In this document: one piece after another, positions 1-8,415 of the stretch
Layout of the letters: each line of letters starts with the position of its first letter
Position numbering within the stretch: the first letter of the stretch is position 1
Source of the DNA: a virus
Length of the DNA stretch: 31,894 nucleotides
Strand: one strand, 5' to 3'
Virus record (IMG/VR): IMGVR_UViG_3300020467_000025
Location: 1-31,894 of that record
Program-made: the position numbers and the translations under genes
The notes under the pieces: model-generated
What the model was told of the DNA's origin: nothing
What the model saw: the letters and a program-made list of their open reading frames with translations, nothing else
Databases searched by the model: none

Positions 1-2654
1 ACCTGTGTAGATGGGAATGCAGTTGAGTAGTTACCTGGACCAAATCCAAGATACTCAAACGTGTGACCTGATGCTCTAAGAATAGAGTATCTTCGTAACT
101 CACATAGTAGAGGTTGAACTGAGTTGTCAGCATTTAATTTCAATGCTATCTTTCTTTCCTCAGCATCACCTAATCTAGCAGTAACACTAATACCATTCAA
201 TACGTTAGATGTAGTGTTATAACCTAAGTTATTCTCTGACTCCAATAGGAAGAACTGTGATGTCTCCTTAGTAAGAGATCTCTGCTTATCCTCATTAGGA
301 GTAGGAGATGCACCGTCAGTAGTACTAACAACACCAAGCACTTCATTACTTGCTATTGAAACTGCTGCTGCTGGGTCTGCTACTGGGTTATCTCTGTCAA
401 ATGCAGGGTATAAGTCTACAACTGCCTGAGAGAATGCGAAGTCATTAAAGTTAGACGTTGATGGTGATACTGAAGCATTCAATAATGTCATATAGTATAC
501 TCCATCAGTCACACCCTTAACGAATGTTTGATATGTCTCTACAGCGTATATGTAATAAGCTTTGGCAAATGCGGGACTATTAGTTTCGCTAGATCGTGGT
601 TGGATAACAAAACCTGTAATAGGTGCTCTGGGTACAGGGAAGGCATCCTTGTCCAATACATAGCGGTACCTGTAAATCCTATCAACCAAGTTTCTAGCAT
701 CGGGTACCCTCCTTATGAATGTAGTAGGTGTGAATCCTAAGTTCTGGTAGATACTGTTTGCTTGTAGTGTTGTGTATATGGTATTAGCGGATCCATCTAC
801 CTGTAGATACCACTGACTGTTAACACTATCCCACTGAATTGGTGAATCATCATCACCTGCCTTAGTACCTGTTACTGTAGGTCCTGAAGGACTAATATCA
901 GCATAGTGTGTAGTAGGTTCTGAAGCACCACTGGCAATTAAGAGCACATATAGGCGATCTGGGGTGTTAACGTCATCACGTCTAGCACCAATGGTATAGC
1001 CTTGGACTTTTGCTGGTGGTTTGCCAGTTTCTACTGTATAACCATATAAGAATAATTTTGTCGGGTCTGCAACACTCTTAGTTTTATTAATATCAATAGT
1101 AACCCAGTTGATTGAAATCTCTGATACATCACTGAGTGACTTTGGTGGGATTACATGTGTAATTTGCCCTGCTTTATCTTTCGTAAATGCTGCTGCCTTA
1201 AATCCTTTAGATCGGAGAGAAGTGTTACCAAAGTTTGAGTTTGAGTTGGTAATTGAGAGATCTCCTCCTGAGTCAGAGAAGAAATGGTCTCCAAATCCGA
1301 CTGCGAAAACGGATACGACTTGGATGAACGCATCGTTACTTGCGTAGATGTGCCTGTGCCTCCAACCCTTTCGGTATTGGGCAAGTCCATTAATGTGAGC
1401 ACCAGAGCCCGAAGCCTGGGGTTCATATGCTCCAGTAGTTTGGTTGTATAAGACGAATGCTCTATCATCTTTCTGAAGGGATATGCCAGTAAACTGGGCA
1501 ACAACCATTGACTTGAAACCTGTTGCTTCGGCACCATCAGCATGCATGCCATTGATACCCCAAACTGATCTCAACGAACAGTTAAAGACATAAGGTGAAG
1601 CAGAGTCAACTGTATCAATCTCGACCTTGACTAGTACGTTGTTACCGAGTGCGTTACCTGATGGCTCGGAAGACATCTGGTAAGTAAATTGGTTACCTTG
1701 TGCTGACGTTACAAGGAAACTACCATTATATAATAGTGCGTCTTGGTCAGTAGGACCAGTAACACCAGATATGTTAACAGCAACACCAACTGAGAATCCA
1801 TGATTCTTAGGGTTACCTAACTCATCCACTGTAAATGCTGTTGCAGTTTGACCGTTTCTGATAATCTGTGAGACAGCGAATTCATCAGAAATTGGACCAA
1901 CAATTCTGTTTTCCTCAACCCTTAACTGCATTTGGTCTTGAGAAACTATACCAGAGGTATCAGGGATAACTGCGTAACCTTTTGATATCTTCTGATAATA
2001 TAATTCTAGATCTTCTACGTTAGCAAACTCAAAACAGGTGAGTTTATGATGTGAGAAGTTAGGTGCAATCTGTGCTAAGTCATCACGATAGTATACACCA
2101 GTGTTGTCACCATCAAAGAATGACATCTGCCAGAAATAGCATCCACCAGTTAGTTTGAATATACCAGCAGGGACAGGTTCGTTAGCAGCAGTTATTCCCA
2201 GTGATCCTTGTACTGTAGGATAAGGAACATACTTAGGAACAATTTTCGTTCTTCGTAGGTCAGATCCGACGACAGACACACCCCTTGGTGCGATAATGCC
2301 ACCACGAGTCGAATTGAATTTATAAAGTTCGTTGGAAGCGGATGTGAGGTCAAAGTTAGTATTCTCATTAAATGGTTGGATCTGGTTATAGTCTGCTATA
2401 CCAGGTCTGTTGTCAACAACATACTCTGAAGGATATAGGTATATACTGAATGCGTCGAATTCGTCGTTTGAAAGACCAACTCTGTATGAAAATCTTGCTA
2501 CTTCAAGGAAAGCACGTTGTAACGTCTTAAAGGGACGCAATGCTGAGTTACCTCGGTTATCATAAGCATCCGATGCATCAAAGTCGTCGGGGTTGACGTA
2601 TATAATACGACCAGTCCTCGACGTTATGATATTTTTAAGACGTGTTAGTGCCAT
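1..2654 (-). CDS. Large virion structural / tail-spike-like protein, C-terminus cut by window edge
   Basis: An open frame of 884 codons starts at the ATG at 2654 and has no stop before the left edge, so the C-terminus is missing. Near residues 15-50 it reads IIYVNPDDFDASDAYDNRG, then ALRPFKTLQRAF; a dated or numbered opening followed by PFKTLQxA is typical of the first turn of phage pectate-lyase-like beta-helix proteins. The rest is Thr/Ser/Asn/Gly-rich with alternating beta character and no enzyme motif that I recognise. It follows two other structural genes at 4879 and 6224 and has an AATAAATA late-type element 22 nt upstream of the ATG. Large proteins of this type are reported as virion components in T4-like cyanophages (family knowledge); the fiber or spike role is my inference. 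Confidence 0.8.
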   Translation of the reverse strand, partial: MALTRLKNIITSRTGRIIYVNPDDFDASDAYDNRGNSALRPFKTLQRAFLEVARFSYRVGLSNDEFDAFSIYLYPSEYVVDNRPGIADYNQIQPFNENTNFDLTSASNELYKFNSTRGGIIAPRGVSVVGSDLRRTKIVPKYVPYPTVQGSLGITAANEPVPAGIFKLTGGCYFWQMSFFDGDNTGVYYRDDLAQIAPNFSHHKLTCFEFANVEDLELYYQKISKGYAVIPDTSGIVSQDQMQLRVEENRIVGPISDEFAVSQIIRNGQTATAFTVDELGNPKNHGFSVGVAVNISGVTGPTDQDALLYNGSFLVTSAQGNQFTYQMSSEPSGNALGNNVLVKVEIDTVDSASPYVFNCSLRSVWGINGMHADGAEATGFKSMVVAQFTGISLQKDDRAFVLYNQTTGAYEPQASGSGAHINGLAQYRKGWRHRHIYASNDAFIQVVSVFAVGFGDHFFSDSGGDLSITNSNSNFGNTSLRSKGFKAAAFTKDKAGQITHVIPPKSLSDVSEISINWVTIDINKTKSVADPTKLFLYGYTVETGKPPAKVQGYTIGARRDDVNTPDRLYVLLIASGASEPTTHYADISPSGPTVTGTKAGDDDSPIQWDSVNSQWYLQVDGSANTIYTTLQANSIYQNLGFTPTTFIRRVPDARNLVDRIYRYRYVLDKDAFPVPRAPITGFVIQPRSSETNSPAFAKAYYIYAVETYQTFVKGVTDGVYYMTLLNASVSPSTSNFNDFAFSQAVVDLYPAFDRDNPVADPAAAVSIASNEVLGVVSTTDGASPTPNEDKQRSLTKETSQFFLLESENNLGYNTTSNVLNGISVTARLGDAEERKIALKLNADNSVQPLLCELRRYSILRASGHTFEYLGFGPGNYSTAFPSTQ

Positions 2655-2675
2655 CTAATGAAACCCTTATTCAGT

Positions 2676-2683
2676 TATTTATT
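2676..2683 (-). promoter_or_regulatory. Late promoter octamer AATAAATA
   Basis: The minus strand reads AATAAATA, one base from the T4 gp55 late consensus TATAAATA. It lies in the 35-nt gap before the ATG at 2654. The distance to the ATG is short (about 22 nt), so the leader would be about 10-15 nt. Confidence 0.5.
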
Positions 2684-2689
2684 TGTGGT

Positions 2690-4879
2690 CTAACCACCTG
2701 ATTGTATCTTGGTCATGTTGACTACTGTATAGTCATCACTTGTTGTTTCAAATCCATTAAGGACGTAACTAATATCACCTGCTGAAGAATAAACAAGTAG
2801 ATTCTGACCAGGACCCACTATGATTGAACTATTCTTATCTGTAATGTTGGCAGCAACTGCCTTACCATAGAAGAAGTAATCTTCTGTTGAATAAACTTCT
2901 GTCTGATCTGTGTGAATTGCTGTGCTGATTGTATTAACATCAAATGTCAATGCAGCACCACCACCTCCTCCTAACTGGGAGTCATTAACTGTAAGAGTAT
3001 CGGATCCAGCATGACCATATCCACCATTTAATAGTGTGATAGTCGCTGCACCTGATCCATCTACCACAATAGTGACCTTGGTAGTTGCTATATCTCCAGA
3101 TCCACCTGTTGAATTAGGTGAAATGTTTGTGTATGTACCAGCACTACGAGATGCGTCAGCACCACCAATATTATTAATGGTGAGTGCCTTACCAGTCCTT
3201 GCTGTTGTAAGGTGACGTACTCCATTATTTAATGTAGGTGTATCATAGAATGCATCATTAGCAGCAAATGCTTCTGATCCTTCTCCAATAGTTACCTTCA
3301 AATGACATGATGCTGGATACCAATCTTGGACATATCCAAAAGGTCCAACTGTAATACCACTCTGCTGAATAGTCTGAGTAGTAGCAGATATAGTAAATGT
3401 ATCCGCAGCAGCAAGTACTTCACCCTTCACGTCATAGATGTATATCTCATTATATGATGGGTTGTCGTTAACATTTGCAACGAAACCAATACCAGTTGTA
3501 GATCCAGCAGGGGATCCATCTGCGTATACGTTTAAGTTTGCCTGTGTATCAGCAGTAATATCAATACTTGTGTATGCTCCACTTGAACCAGCAGTACCTA
3601 CCTTGCTGACTCCAGCAGTATATTCAGTACCTGATCCATTTGTACCTTCAGGATCATCTCCAGAGAATTTCAATGGATAGTTAGTACAAGTAGAATCTTC
3701 TAGGTTATACTTGTATGTCCTATTCAAGTCATATGTGTTAATAGTCTGAATGATATGATCTGTTGCTCCAACACTAGTAGTTGATAAAACATACTTTGTA
3801 TCGATAGTTGCACCCTGTGCAGTGTTAAAGTTTAAAGCAACAGTGGCATTAGATTGAGATCCAGTTACAGTCTCACCCTCACTAAAATAGTTTAAGAGAT
3901 AAATTCCGTTATCTGTTAGAAGAGTTACGTTAACACCATCGTTGTGATCAACGTCAGTTGTACCATAACGTCCTCTTACAACACTAAGGTCGTTACCATT
4001 AACTTCACTGATCTGCATCAATTCGTTATCAACGATGACGATAGATCCAGAAGTAAATCCAGTAGAGTTAGCAACAGTTAATACATTATCACCAGCAACA
4101 TAAGTTGCACCCTCAGCGATAGTTGATACAGTAGCAGAAGCAGACCAAGCATTAATCTGACTACCAGCAGGAATGGCAGCAGCAGTAGATCCTAGTTGTC
4201 CTCTTGATAACTGTAAAACATTAGTCGTTGTATTAATACCAGAAGAGTTGATACTCATTACTTCACCATCTTGCAATGTTGCAAGGTTTGTACCAACACC
4301 TGTAAGATACATACCATCTGCAAGACCTGTTGTCCTTGAGATGTTTACTGTAGTACCACCAGCAGCAATTTCTGCGTATTCTGTCCATACAGCGATGGTA
4401 GCATTCATTCCCCTGAATGTTGCTGTGAAACCTGAAGTTGCTCCAGTTAGTGTCTCACCACCTATTAATGTACCAGCAAGGTTGTCTCCATCAATTGCAG
4501 TACCACTGATAGGTAATACTTTTACAAAGTAATCTACGTCATTAGTAGGTTTAAATACATCTAATATGGTAGCAGTAGCACCATTAGTAGTTGTAAATGT
4601 AGTACCTGGGATTGCTGCTGAGTCTTGGAATCCAGGTTCCACGTTAATCTTGTATGCTGATATGGGGTTACCCTTAGCAAACTTATATGCGGATGTATTT
4701 AATCCATCCAAATGTAGCACTTGTTCGTAGTCACGAAGTGCTGCTCTATATGAAACACCACTACCTGATTGGTTGCAAACATTTAATACTGTGCTTGCAC
4801 TCTTATCAATGGGTGTCCTATACAGAACCGTATTTGTAGTTGCACCAGGCTTGCTGGCGGCTAATCTTCCTGCTGTCAT
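2690..4879 (-). CDS. Virion structural protein with repeated beta modules
   Basis: A 729-aa protein rich in Thr, Gly, Ser, Asn and Ala, with no cleavable signal and no enzyme motif. Two related modules sit in tandem at about residues 170-315: each has a G-x-N-V/I-L or T-V-N-I strand, then a 'T-G-F/L...G-x-x-V/L' turn, then 'ELMQI' or 'EVMSI', then 'L-x-R-G-x-x-G-T/S-T'. This ELMxI...RGxxGTT arrangement recurs in phage particle proteins that build beta-rich shafts or fibers. Gly-rich blocks such as GGGGGAAL follow nearer the C-terminus. The ATG is one base beyond the stop of the 447-aa gene upstream (stop at 4881), which suggests cotranscription from the TATAAATA at 6253. A structural role follows from composition and position; the exact particle location is unknown. 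Confidence 0.8.
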   Translation of the reverse strand: MTAGRLAASKPGATTNTVLYRTPIDKSASTVLNVCNQSGSGVSYRAALRDYEQVLHLDGLNTSAYKFAKGNPISAYKINVEPGFQDSAAIPGTTFTTTNGATATILDVFKPTNDVDYFVKVLPISGTAIDGDNLAGTLIGGETLTGATSGFTATFRGMNATIAVWTEYAEIAAGGTTVNISRTTGLADGMYLTGVGTNLATLQDGEVMSINSSGINTTTNVLQLSRGQLGSTAAAIPAGSQINAWSASATVSTIAEGATYVAGDNVLTVANSTGFTSGSIVIVDNELMQISEVNGNDLSVVRGRYGTTDVDHNDGVNVTLLTDNGIYLLNYFSEGETVTGSQSNATVALNFNTAQGATIDTKYVLSTTSVGATDHIIQTINTYDLNRTYKYNLEDSTCTNYPLKFSGDDPEGTNGSGTEYTAGVSKVGTAGSSGAYTSIDITADTQANLNVYADGSPAGSTTGIGFVANVNDNPSYNEIYIYDVKGEVLAAADTFTISATTQTIQQSGITVGPFGYVQDWYPASCHLKVTIGEGSEAFAANDAFYDTPTLNNGVRHLTTARTGKALTINNIGGADASRSAGTYTNISPNSTGGSGDIATTKVTIVVDGSGAATITLLNGGYGHAGSDTLTVNDSQLGGGGGAALTFDVNTISTAIHTDQTEVYSTEDYFFYGKAVAANITDKNSSIIVGPGQNLLVYSSAGDISYVLNGFETTSDDYTVVNMTKIQSGG

Positions 4880-4880
4880 C

Positions 4881-6224
4881 TTACCATCCAGACATAAAGT
4901 GTGATTGTATTCTTAGTTGTCCTCCAAGGACAGGGGCTGCGAGTGCTCCACCGAATGTAATAGCAACTTCACTAATGTTGTTAGTAGAAAGTAATGTTGC
5001 ATCGGCATTTGGGAATTGAATAGTAACAGCATTATCGATGTTACTAGTGTCAATCGAGACTATTCCGTTAAGATCGTCTGGATTATTTATCTTCATCAAT
5101 TCCAACGTTTTATTAGTCAGAGTCTGAGTCTTCTTCTCTGAAACTAACATGTTGGGATCAGATCCATTATTTAACGGAGCTGTTACCTCGTTATCTGGGA
5201 AACTAAAGACGTATGTCTGGTTATCCTCTATATTAGATAGATCGAATTGGATCTTTCTACCTTCTCCATCTGTAACGTCAGTGTCACAGAATACTGCACC
5301 TTTAAAGACTTTATTAGATACAGTCTGAGCTGATGCCTCACCAACTACCTTAATGTTAAGATCGGGCCAAATAACAGTACGATCCTGAGATAATTGTGAA
5401 GAATCAAATATTACATACTTGGTAGGGTTATTCTCATCATTTGAAGGTGTGTTTGAGAATGTTGGGTTAACCAAGTTTTTATTGAAGACATTCTGCTCAG
5501 TAATGTCATCAAGTAGCGTAGATTGTGTATTAGCAGCACCAAAGTCAGGTAGTTTGTATGTGTGAGAACCTGGTGATTCCCATGCATCAGTCTCAAACTT
5601 AGCAATCTTTGATGTATCTGTAGATCCAGTAATCTGTAACTCACTGTCCTTAATAAGGATAGTCTTGTTAGTTAGAGTCTGGAATGTGTCATTAGCAACA
5701 ATAGTAGTACTTGTGTTAGTACCTACATTAGGTAAGTCAAAACGACGTGTACCTGACTGCGTAGATATAGTATCTACGTTGAAATGTGCTCTCTTAGCAG
5801 GGTTTTGGTCACCTGAAAGATAGAACTGTGCGTCAGTTTGAATTAAATCACCGTTAACAGTAAGATATCCACTACCTTGTGGAGTGAATTCTATACTAGA
5901 AACTGCCGATGCAGTATCAATCGCTCTAATAATTAGAGTGCTTGATCCATCGGTATTTGCTCTTCTACTATTATAGAGTGATGCACTACCAAAAGTAATA
6001 CCTATTTCATCTACTGCTGACTGGTATATACCGCTATCACGGTCTAAGTCAAAAGCTAGTCCTGGCTGGGTCGCTGTTCCTGCACTAAGACCACGAAACA
6101 GTTGGTTTATCTTTGCCTTCCTGTTTGGGATTAGTGGGTCGGAAATAACGATAGGCAGAATAGCTTCACCAGTTACCAATCCATCTGCAATAGTTTCTAA
6201 CTGGGATATTCGTTTAGTTGCCAC
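4881..6224 (-). CDS. Tail-fiber-like structural protein with LTNKT repeats
   Basis: A 447-aa protein beginning MATKRISQLETIADGL. The N-terminal K-I-S-Q-L-x-x-L/I opening and the later repeats are common in phage fiber proteins. From about residue 140 on I see repeated units built from QTLTNKT (or variants QNVFNKN, QTVSNKV), a stretch ending in F-D-x-S or F-E-T, then T-Y/V-x-F/W-P-D/N. Four N-K cores and five F/I-D...P-D/N cores are visible, giving units of about 60-70 residues. Such modules are typical of elongated beta-rich fibers. The gene is first in its operon, 28 nt downstream of a perfect TATAAATA, and is followed directly by two further structural genes. The receptor or attachment point is not predictable from sequence. 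Confidence 0.8.
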   Translation of the reverse strand: MATKRISQLETIADGLVTGEAILPIVISDPLIPNRKAKINQLFRGLSAGTATQPGLAFDLDRDSGIYQSAVDEIGITFGSASLYNSRRANTDGSSTLIIRAIDTASAVSSIEFTPQGSGYLTVNGDLIQTDAQFYLSGDQNPAKRAHFNVDTISTQSGTRRFDLPNVGTNTSTTIVANDTFQTLTNKTILIKDSELQITGSTDTSKIAKFETDAWESPGSHTYKLPDFGAANTQSTLLDDITEQNVFNKNLVNPTFSNTPSNDENNPTKYVIFDSSQLSQDRTVIWPDLNIKVVGEASAQTVSNKVFKGAVFCDTDVTDGEGRKIQFDLSNIEDNQTYVFSFPDNEVTAPLNNGSDPNMLVSEKKTQTLTNKTLELMKINNPDDLNGIVSIDTSNIDNAVTIQFPNADATLLSTNNISEVAITFGGALAAPVLGGQLRIQSHFMSGW

Positions 6225-6252
6225 GAAATTTCAACACAATTTGCTACAGTTT

Positions 6253-6260
6253 TATTTATA
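6253..6260 (-). promoter_or_regulatory. Perfect T4-type late promoter TATAAATA
   Basis: The minus strand carries TATAAATA exactly, 28 nt before the ATG at 6224. It would drive the three large structural genes to the left. It faces away from a second TATAAATA on the plus strand at 6348, so the two form a divergent promoter pair. Confidence 0.75.
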
Positions 6261-6347
6261 CGACTTACGGGCTACCGTTTTCACTAGGTATAACCTCGTA
6301 GGCATTTATATTTGTTAAGTAAATAATGGTATTTGTTGATACCAACA

Positions 6348-6355
6348 TATAAATA
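6348..6355 (+). promoter_or_regulatory. Perfect T4-type late promoter TATAAATA (plus strand)
   Basis: The plus strand reads ACATATAAATAGTGG. This exact octamer lies 68 nt before a small plus-strand gene at 6424 and about 300 nt before a terminator, so it defines a short monocistronic unit in the gap between two minus-strand operons. Confidence 0.7.
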
Positions 6356-6423
6356 GTGGTAGAATTAGGATAAACAAGATGAATTGAAACCTCTTTTGTT
6401 ATTTTCCCCTATTCGATTGTCCT

Positions 6424-6585
6424 ATGCATAACCTTAGACCGCAAAATCAATTAGCTGAGTGGAAGCACTCTTCAGACCGTTGCTTAAACACATCACAAGA
6501 TGAATTAATCGATGATTACTTCTCTTGTCTTATTGAGAGTGACACATATGAGCAAGAACGACTCTGTAGAGATTTGCTCTGTTAA
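6424..6585 (+). CDS. Small conserved-type cyanophage protein, 53 aa
   Basis: ATG at 6424, TAA at 6583-6585. The protein starts MHNLRPQNQLAEWKHSSDRC, continues with an acidic middle (SQDELIDDYFSCLIESD) and ends YEQERLCRDLLC. It has four cysteines (residue 20, one mid-protein, two near the C-terminus) and looks like a small helical soluble protein. It is one of only three plus-strand genes here, sits alone between a TATAAATA at 6348 and a terminator at 6643-6666, and the reading frame is well used end to end. I recall similar short proteins beginning with 'LRPQNQL' in marine T4-like phages, but no function is known to me. There is no clear Shine-Dalgarno sequence before the ATG. Confidence 0.7.
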   Translation: MHNLRPQNQLAEWKHSSDRCLNTSQDELIDDYFSCLIESDTYEQERLCRDLLC

Positions 6586-6642
6586 CTCTGGAGTGTTTTC
6601 ATCTTTTTCAATCTGCAATAGCGGCTATCGTTATGCGTAGAC

Positions 6643-6666
6643 AAAAACCCCCGAAAGGGGGTTTTT
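6643..6666. terminator. Bidirectional rho-independent terminator
   Basis: The sequence is five A, CCCCC, G-AAA, GGGGG, five T: a 10-bp symmetrical stem with a tetraloop. Each strand ends in a T tract, so it can stop the plus-strand unit from 6424 and the minus-strand late operon coming from the right. It touches the stop codon of the 58-aa gene at 6665. Confidence 0.85.
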
Positions 6667-6841
6667 ATTGTTCATCTTTAGGTGGAAAACATGCTGGATC
6701 AGTATGTGCTATCACAACCCTGACTATTTCTAATTGCTCAGATCTATTAGGATTATTTCTTGCAGAGTCTATAAGTTCAGCAGCATGCTCACAATCAAGT
6801 GGTGCACCGATGGCTATTAAACTAAGAAGAATGTGGTACAT
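6665..6841 (-). CDS. Small protein with hydrophobic N-terminus, 58 aa
   Basis: Starts MYHILLSLIAIGAPLDCEHA and ends ACFPPKDEQ. The first 12 residues are hydrophobic, and 'CEHAAELIDSAR' follows, which could be a short export signal or a membrane-associated segment. Its ATG shares the sequence TAATG with the stop of the 91-aa gene upstream, so it is translationally coupled. It is the last gene of the gp4-to-talC late operon, and its stop codon lies in the terminator stem. The frame has no internal stop and the composition is like that of neighbours. Two cysteines (residues 17 and 51) could form a disulfide if exported. Function unknown. Confidence 0.7.
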   Translation of the reverse strand: MYHILLSLIAIGAPLDCEHAAELIDSARNNPNRSEQLEIVRVVIAHTDPACFPPKDEQ

Positions 6842-7116
6842 TATATTACCATATCACTTTCATTATAGTCAGGACCAGTACCTGGTCTTGGTATAAGTGG
6901 TAAATAAAATCCACGTGGTTTCTTAGGTTCTTGTAATATTTCTACAGTTTCGTCAAGTAGTCTGTTAAATGATTCGGCCATACGACGAAATCCTTCACCA
7001 ACGTAAATTTGACCTGCAAAAACTGAGACAGTGCATGCACCCCAAAAGATGTAGTACCATCTACTCTTCACTTGGGCTCTGAGTTTCTCCCTCTTCAGTT
7101 TTGACTTTAGTGCCAT
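6841..7116 (-). CDS. Small single-pass membrane protein, 91 aa
   Basis: The N-terminus is strongly basic (MALKSKLKREKLRAQVKSR), followed by one hydrophobic helix at about residues 20-38 (WYYIFWGACTVSVFAGQIYV) and then a soluble tail that is Pro-rich near the end (KPRGFYLPLIPRPGTGP). By the positive-inside rule, the N-terminus should be cytoplasmic. It overlaps the small 48-aa frame upstream by 56 nt and the 58-aa gene downstream by one nucleotide. Its place in the operon right after talC suggests late expression. I do not recognise a named family. Confidence 0.75.
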   Translation of the reverse strand: MALKSKLKREKLRAQVKSRWYYIFWGACTVSVFAGQIYVGEGFRRMAESFNRLLDETVEILQEPKKPRGFYLPLIPRPGTGPDYNESDMVI

Positions 7117-7207
7117 CTTTATTCATATTATTTACTATTCTATCATAATCCTCAGCACTGTCAACTATGGACCTTTTTAACTCTTCTAGTGACCATTCAG
7201 ATTGCAT
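7061..7207 (-). CDS. Candidate 48-aa acidic protein overlapping two genes
   Basis: The ATG at 7207 lies inside the last codons of talC (11-nt overlap), and the TAG is at 7061-7063, so the frame overlaps the start of the 91-aa gene by 56 nt. The product begins MQSEWSLEELKRSIVDSAED and ends with a charged tail (EEGETQSPSEE). It fills the 80-nt gap between talC and the 91-aa gene, which would otherwise be empty in a very tightly packed operon. The N-terminal part reads like an amphipathic helix. The long overlap with another gene lowers confidence. Confidence 0.5.
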   Translation of the reverse strand: MQSEWSLEELKRSIVDSAEDYDRIVNNMNKDGTKVKTEEGETQSPSEE

Positions 7208-7898
7208 CTAAATCTTTACCAGGTTTCCTATTATTTATCTCTGGTATGGGAAATGCTTTAGATCTCGAAATAGTTGCTTGATAATCAGCATCGAATATTT
7301 CTAGTCCTTTATCAGTAAGAATGTGGTTATACATTCCTTCAAATATCTTAGGTGGCATGGTAACTATATGTGCACCATTCCAGAATGATCTTGATACTTT
7401 ATATACGTCACGAATAGATGCTGCAAGTATCTGAGTCTTAACTCCTTGCACTCTATATACTTCGCTTATTGATCTGACAACCTCCAACCCAGCAACGCTA
7501 TTATCGTCCAACCTCCCAATAAAAGGACTGACGTACGTAGCACCTGCCTTTGAAGCAAGGATAGCCTGAGCTGCATTAAAAATAAGCGTAACATTTACTT
7601 TAACTCCATCATCTGATAATACTTTACATGCTTTCAGTCCTTCTGGGGTGCATGGCACCTTAACTGTACACACGTAGGGGAATTCCTTAGAGAGTCTTCT
7701 ACCCTCTCCTATCATATCCTCCACTACTTCCATACTAATGTCAGGTATACCTGCCATTGCTAACTCACGATAGACATCCTCTGGATCTCTACCACTCTTA
7801 CGAATAAGAGATGGGTTAGTTGTAACTCCATCAATCAAACCAGTCTCAAAATGTTTGAGAATAGTTGGGACATCAGCAGTATCTAAAAAAATCTTCAC
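7197..7898 (-). CDS. talC: Transaldolase-like protein TalC
   Basis: A 233-aa protein of the TalC / fructose-6-phosphate aldolase type, shorter than classical transaldolase (over 300 aa). Class I aldolase features are visible: the N-terminal MKIFLDTAD, the substrate loop DGVTTNPSLI (residues 23-32), and the Schiff-base lysine K80 in CTVKVPCT, corresponding to the FSA lysine. Later blocks are KVNVTLIFNAAQA, ATYVSPFIGRLDD and ILAASIRDV. Transaldolase moves a dihydroxyacetone unit in the non-oxidative pentose phosphate pathway. Cyanophage talC is thought to push carbon toward NADPH and ribose during infection, together with CP12, which is also encoded here (about 5 kb upstream in the same direction). 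It overlaps the 87-aa gene by ATGA. It lies at the end of the gp5 operon, so late expression is inferred. Confidence 0.95.
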   Translation of the reverse strand: MKIFLDTADVPTILKHFETGLIDGVTTNPSLIRKSGRDPEDVYRELAMAGIPDISMEVVEDMIGEGRRLSKEFPYVCTVKVPCTPEGLKACKVLSDDGVKVNVTLIFNAAQAILASKAGATYVSPFIGRLDDNSVAGLEVVRSISEVYRVQGVKTQILAASIRDVYKVSRSFWNGAHIVTMPPKIFEGMYNHILTDKGLEIFDADYQATISRSKAFPIPEINNRKPGKDLDAI

Positions 7899-8158
7899 TC
7901 GGGAACCTCTTCATAATTTTCAATAAAATCTTCTACTGTAAACAGTAGTGGATGACATAATTCAGATATAAGATACTGAGAGTACCTATACATGTCCTCC
8001 ATTGTGTAACTTTGATTACTAGCAGCTTCCTGCTGTATCTCTTCGATTGCCATTGGTGCTGGCAATTCATCAAAGGTGAAAGGGATACCTTGAACATACC
8101 ACATGTCAACTACTTTGTCATTCAAATAACAGTAATTCCTAGTAATACGTCCTTTCAT
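7895..8158 (-). CDS. Hypothetical protein, 87 aa
   Basis: Starts MKGRITRNYCYLNDKVVDMW and ends ENYEEVPE. The protein is acidic, with aromatic residues spread along it, and has no membrane segment or known motif. The ATG is coupled (TAATG) to the stop of the 85-aa gene, and its stop overlaps the talC ATG by four bases. It belongs to a run of three small genes between gp5 and talC. Possible roles are a baseplate or tail assembly accessory or a late host-modifying factor; the sequence does not decide. Confidence 0.7.
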   Translation of the reverse strand: MKGRITRNYCYLNDKVVDMWYVQGIPFTFDELPAPMAIEEIQQEAASNQSYTMEDMYRYSQYLISELCHPLLFTVEDFIENYEEVPE

Positions 8159-8415
8159 TACAGACCCTGTGTCATTTCCCTCAATGCTCCGTCCACAAAT
8201 GCTCGTGTTCCCACTGGATCAGGGACAAACTCATCAGGGTTTGGTATATTTAGCTCTGGTTTCTCTGGGTCTTGAGCAACAGATGCTACAGGTGATATAA
8301 TACAGACGATACCATTGACTGTAGTTACCTTTAATGTATTTCCTTTCTCCACTAATCTAAGTGAGAAGGGTACATTCTCTTGAAATTCTTCTTGTGTTAA
8401 ATTTATGATGTTCAT
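8158..8415 (-). CDS. Hypothetical protein, 85 aa
   Basis: Starts MNIINLTQEEFQENV. It contains a beta-like segment (GNTLKVTTVNGIVCIISPV) and a Pro-rich acidic linker (EKPELNIPNPDEFVPDPVG), then a helical end. It overlaps the 67-aa gene upstream by ATGA and is coupled to the 87-aa gene downstream. I do not recognise a family. The composition fits a small soluble phage protein made late with gp5. Confidence 0.7.
   Translation of the reverse strand: MNIINLTQEEFQENVPFSLRLVEKGNTLKVTTVNGIVCIISPVASVAQDPEKPELNIPNPDEFVPDPVGTRAFVDGALREMTQGL

Noticed and set aside
1151-1552. A 133-codon minus-strand frame inside the large structural gene
   Set aside because: It lies in another frame of the continuous 1-2654 coding region, is rich in Leu/Thr/Gln as expected for a shadow frame and has no start signal.
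6633-6896. Plus-strand frame of 87 codons after the terminator
   Set aside because: It starts just before the terminator hairpin and reads through it, and the opposite strand holds two overlapping genes that explain the sequence.
7125-7140. TAAATAAT-like word before the 91-aa membrane protein gene
   Set aside because: It does not fit the octamer, and it lies inside the candidate 48-aa gene.
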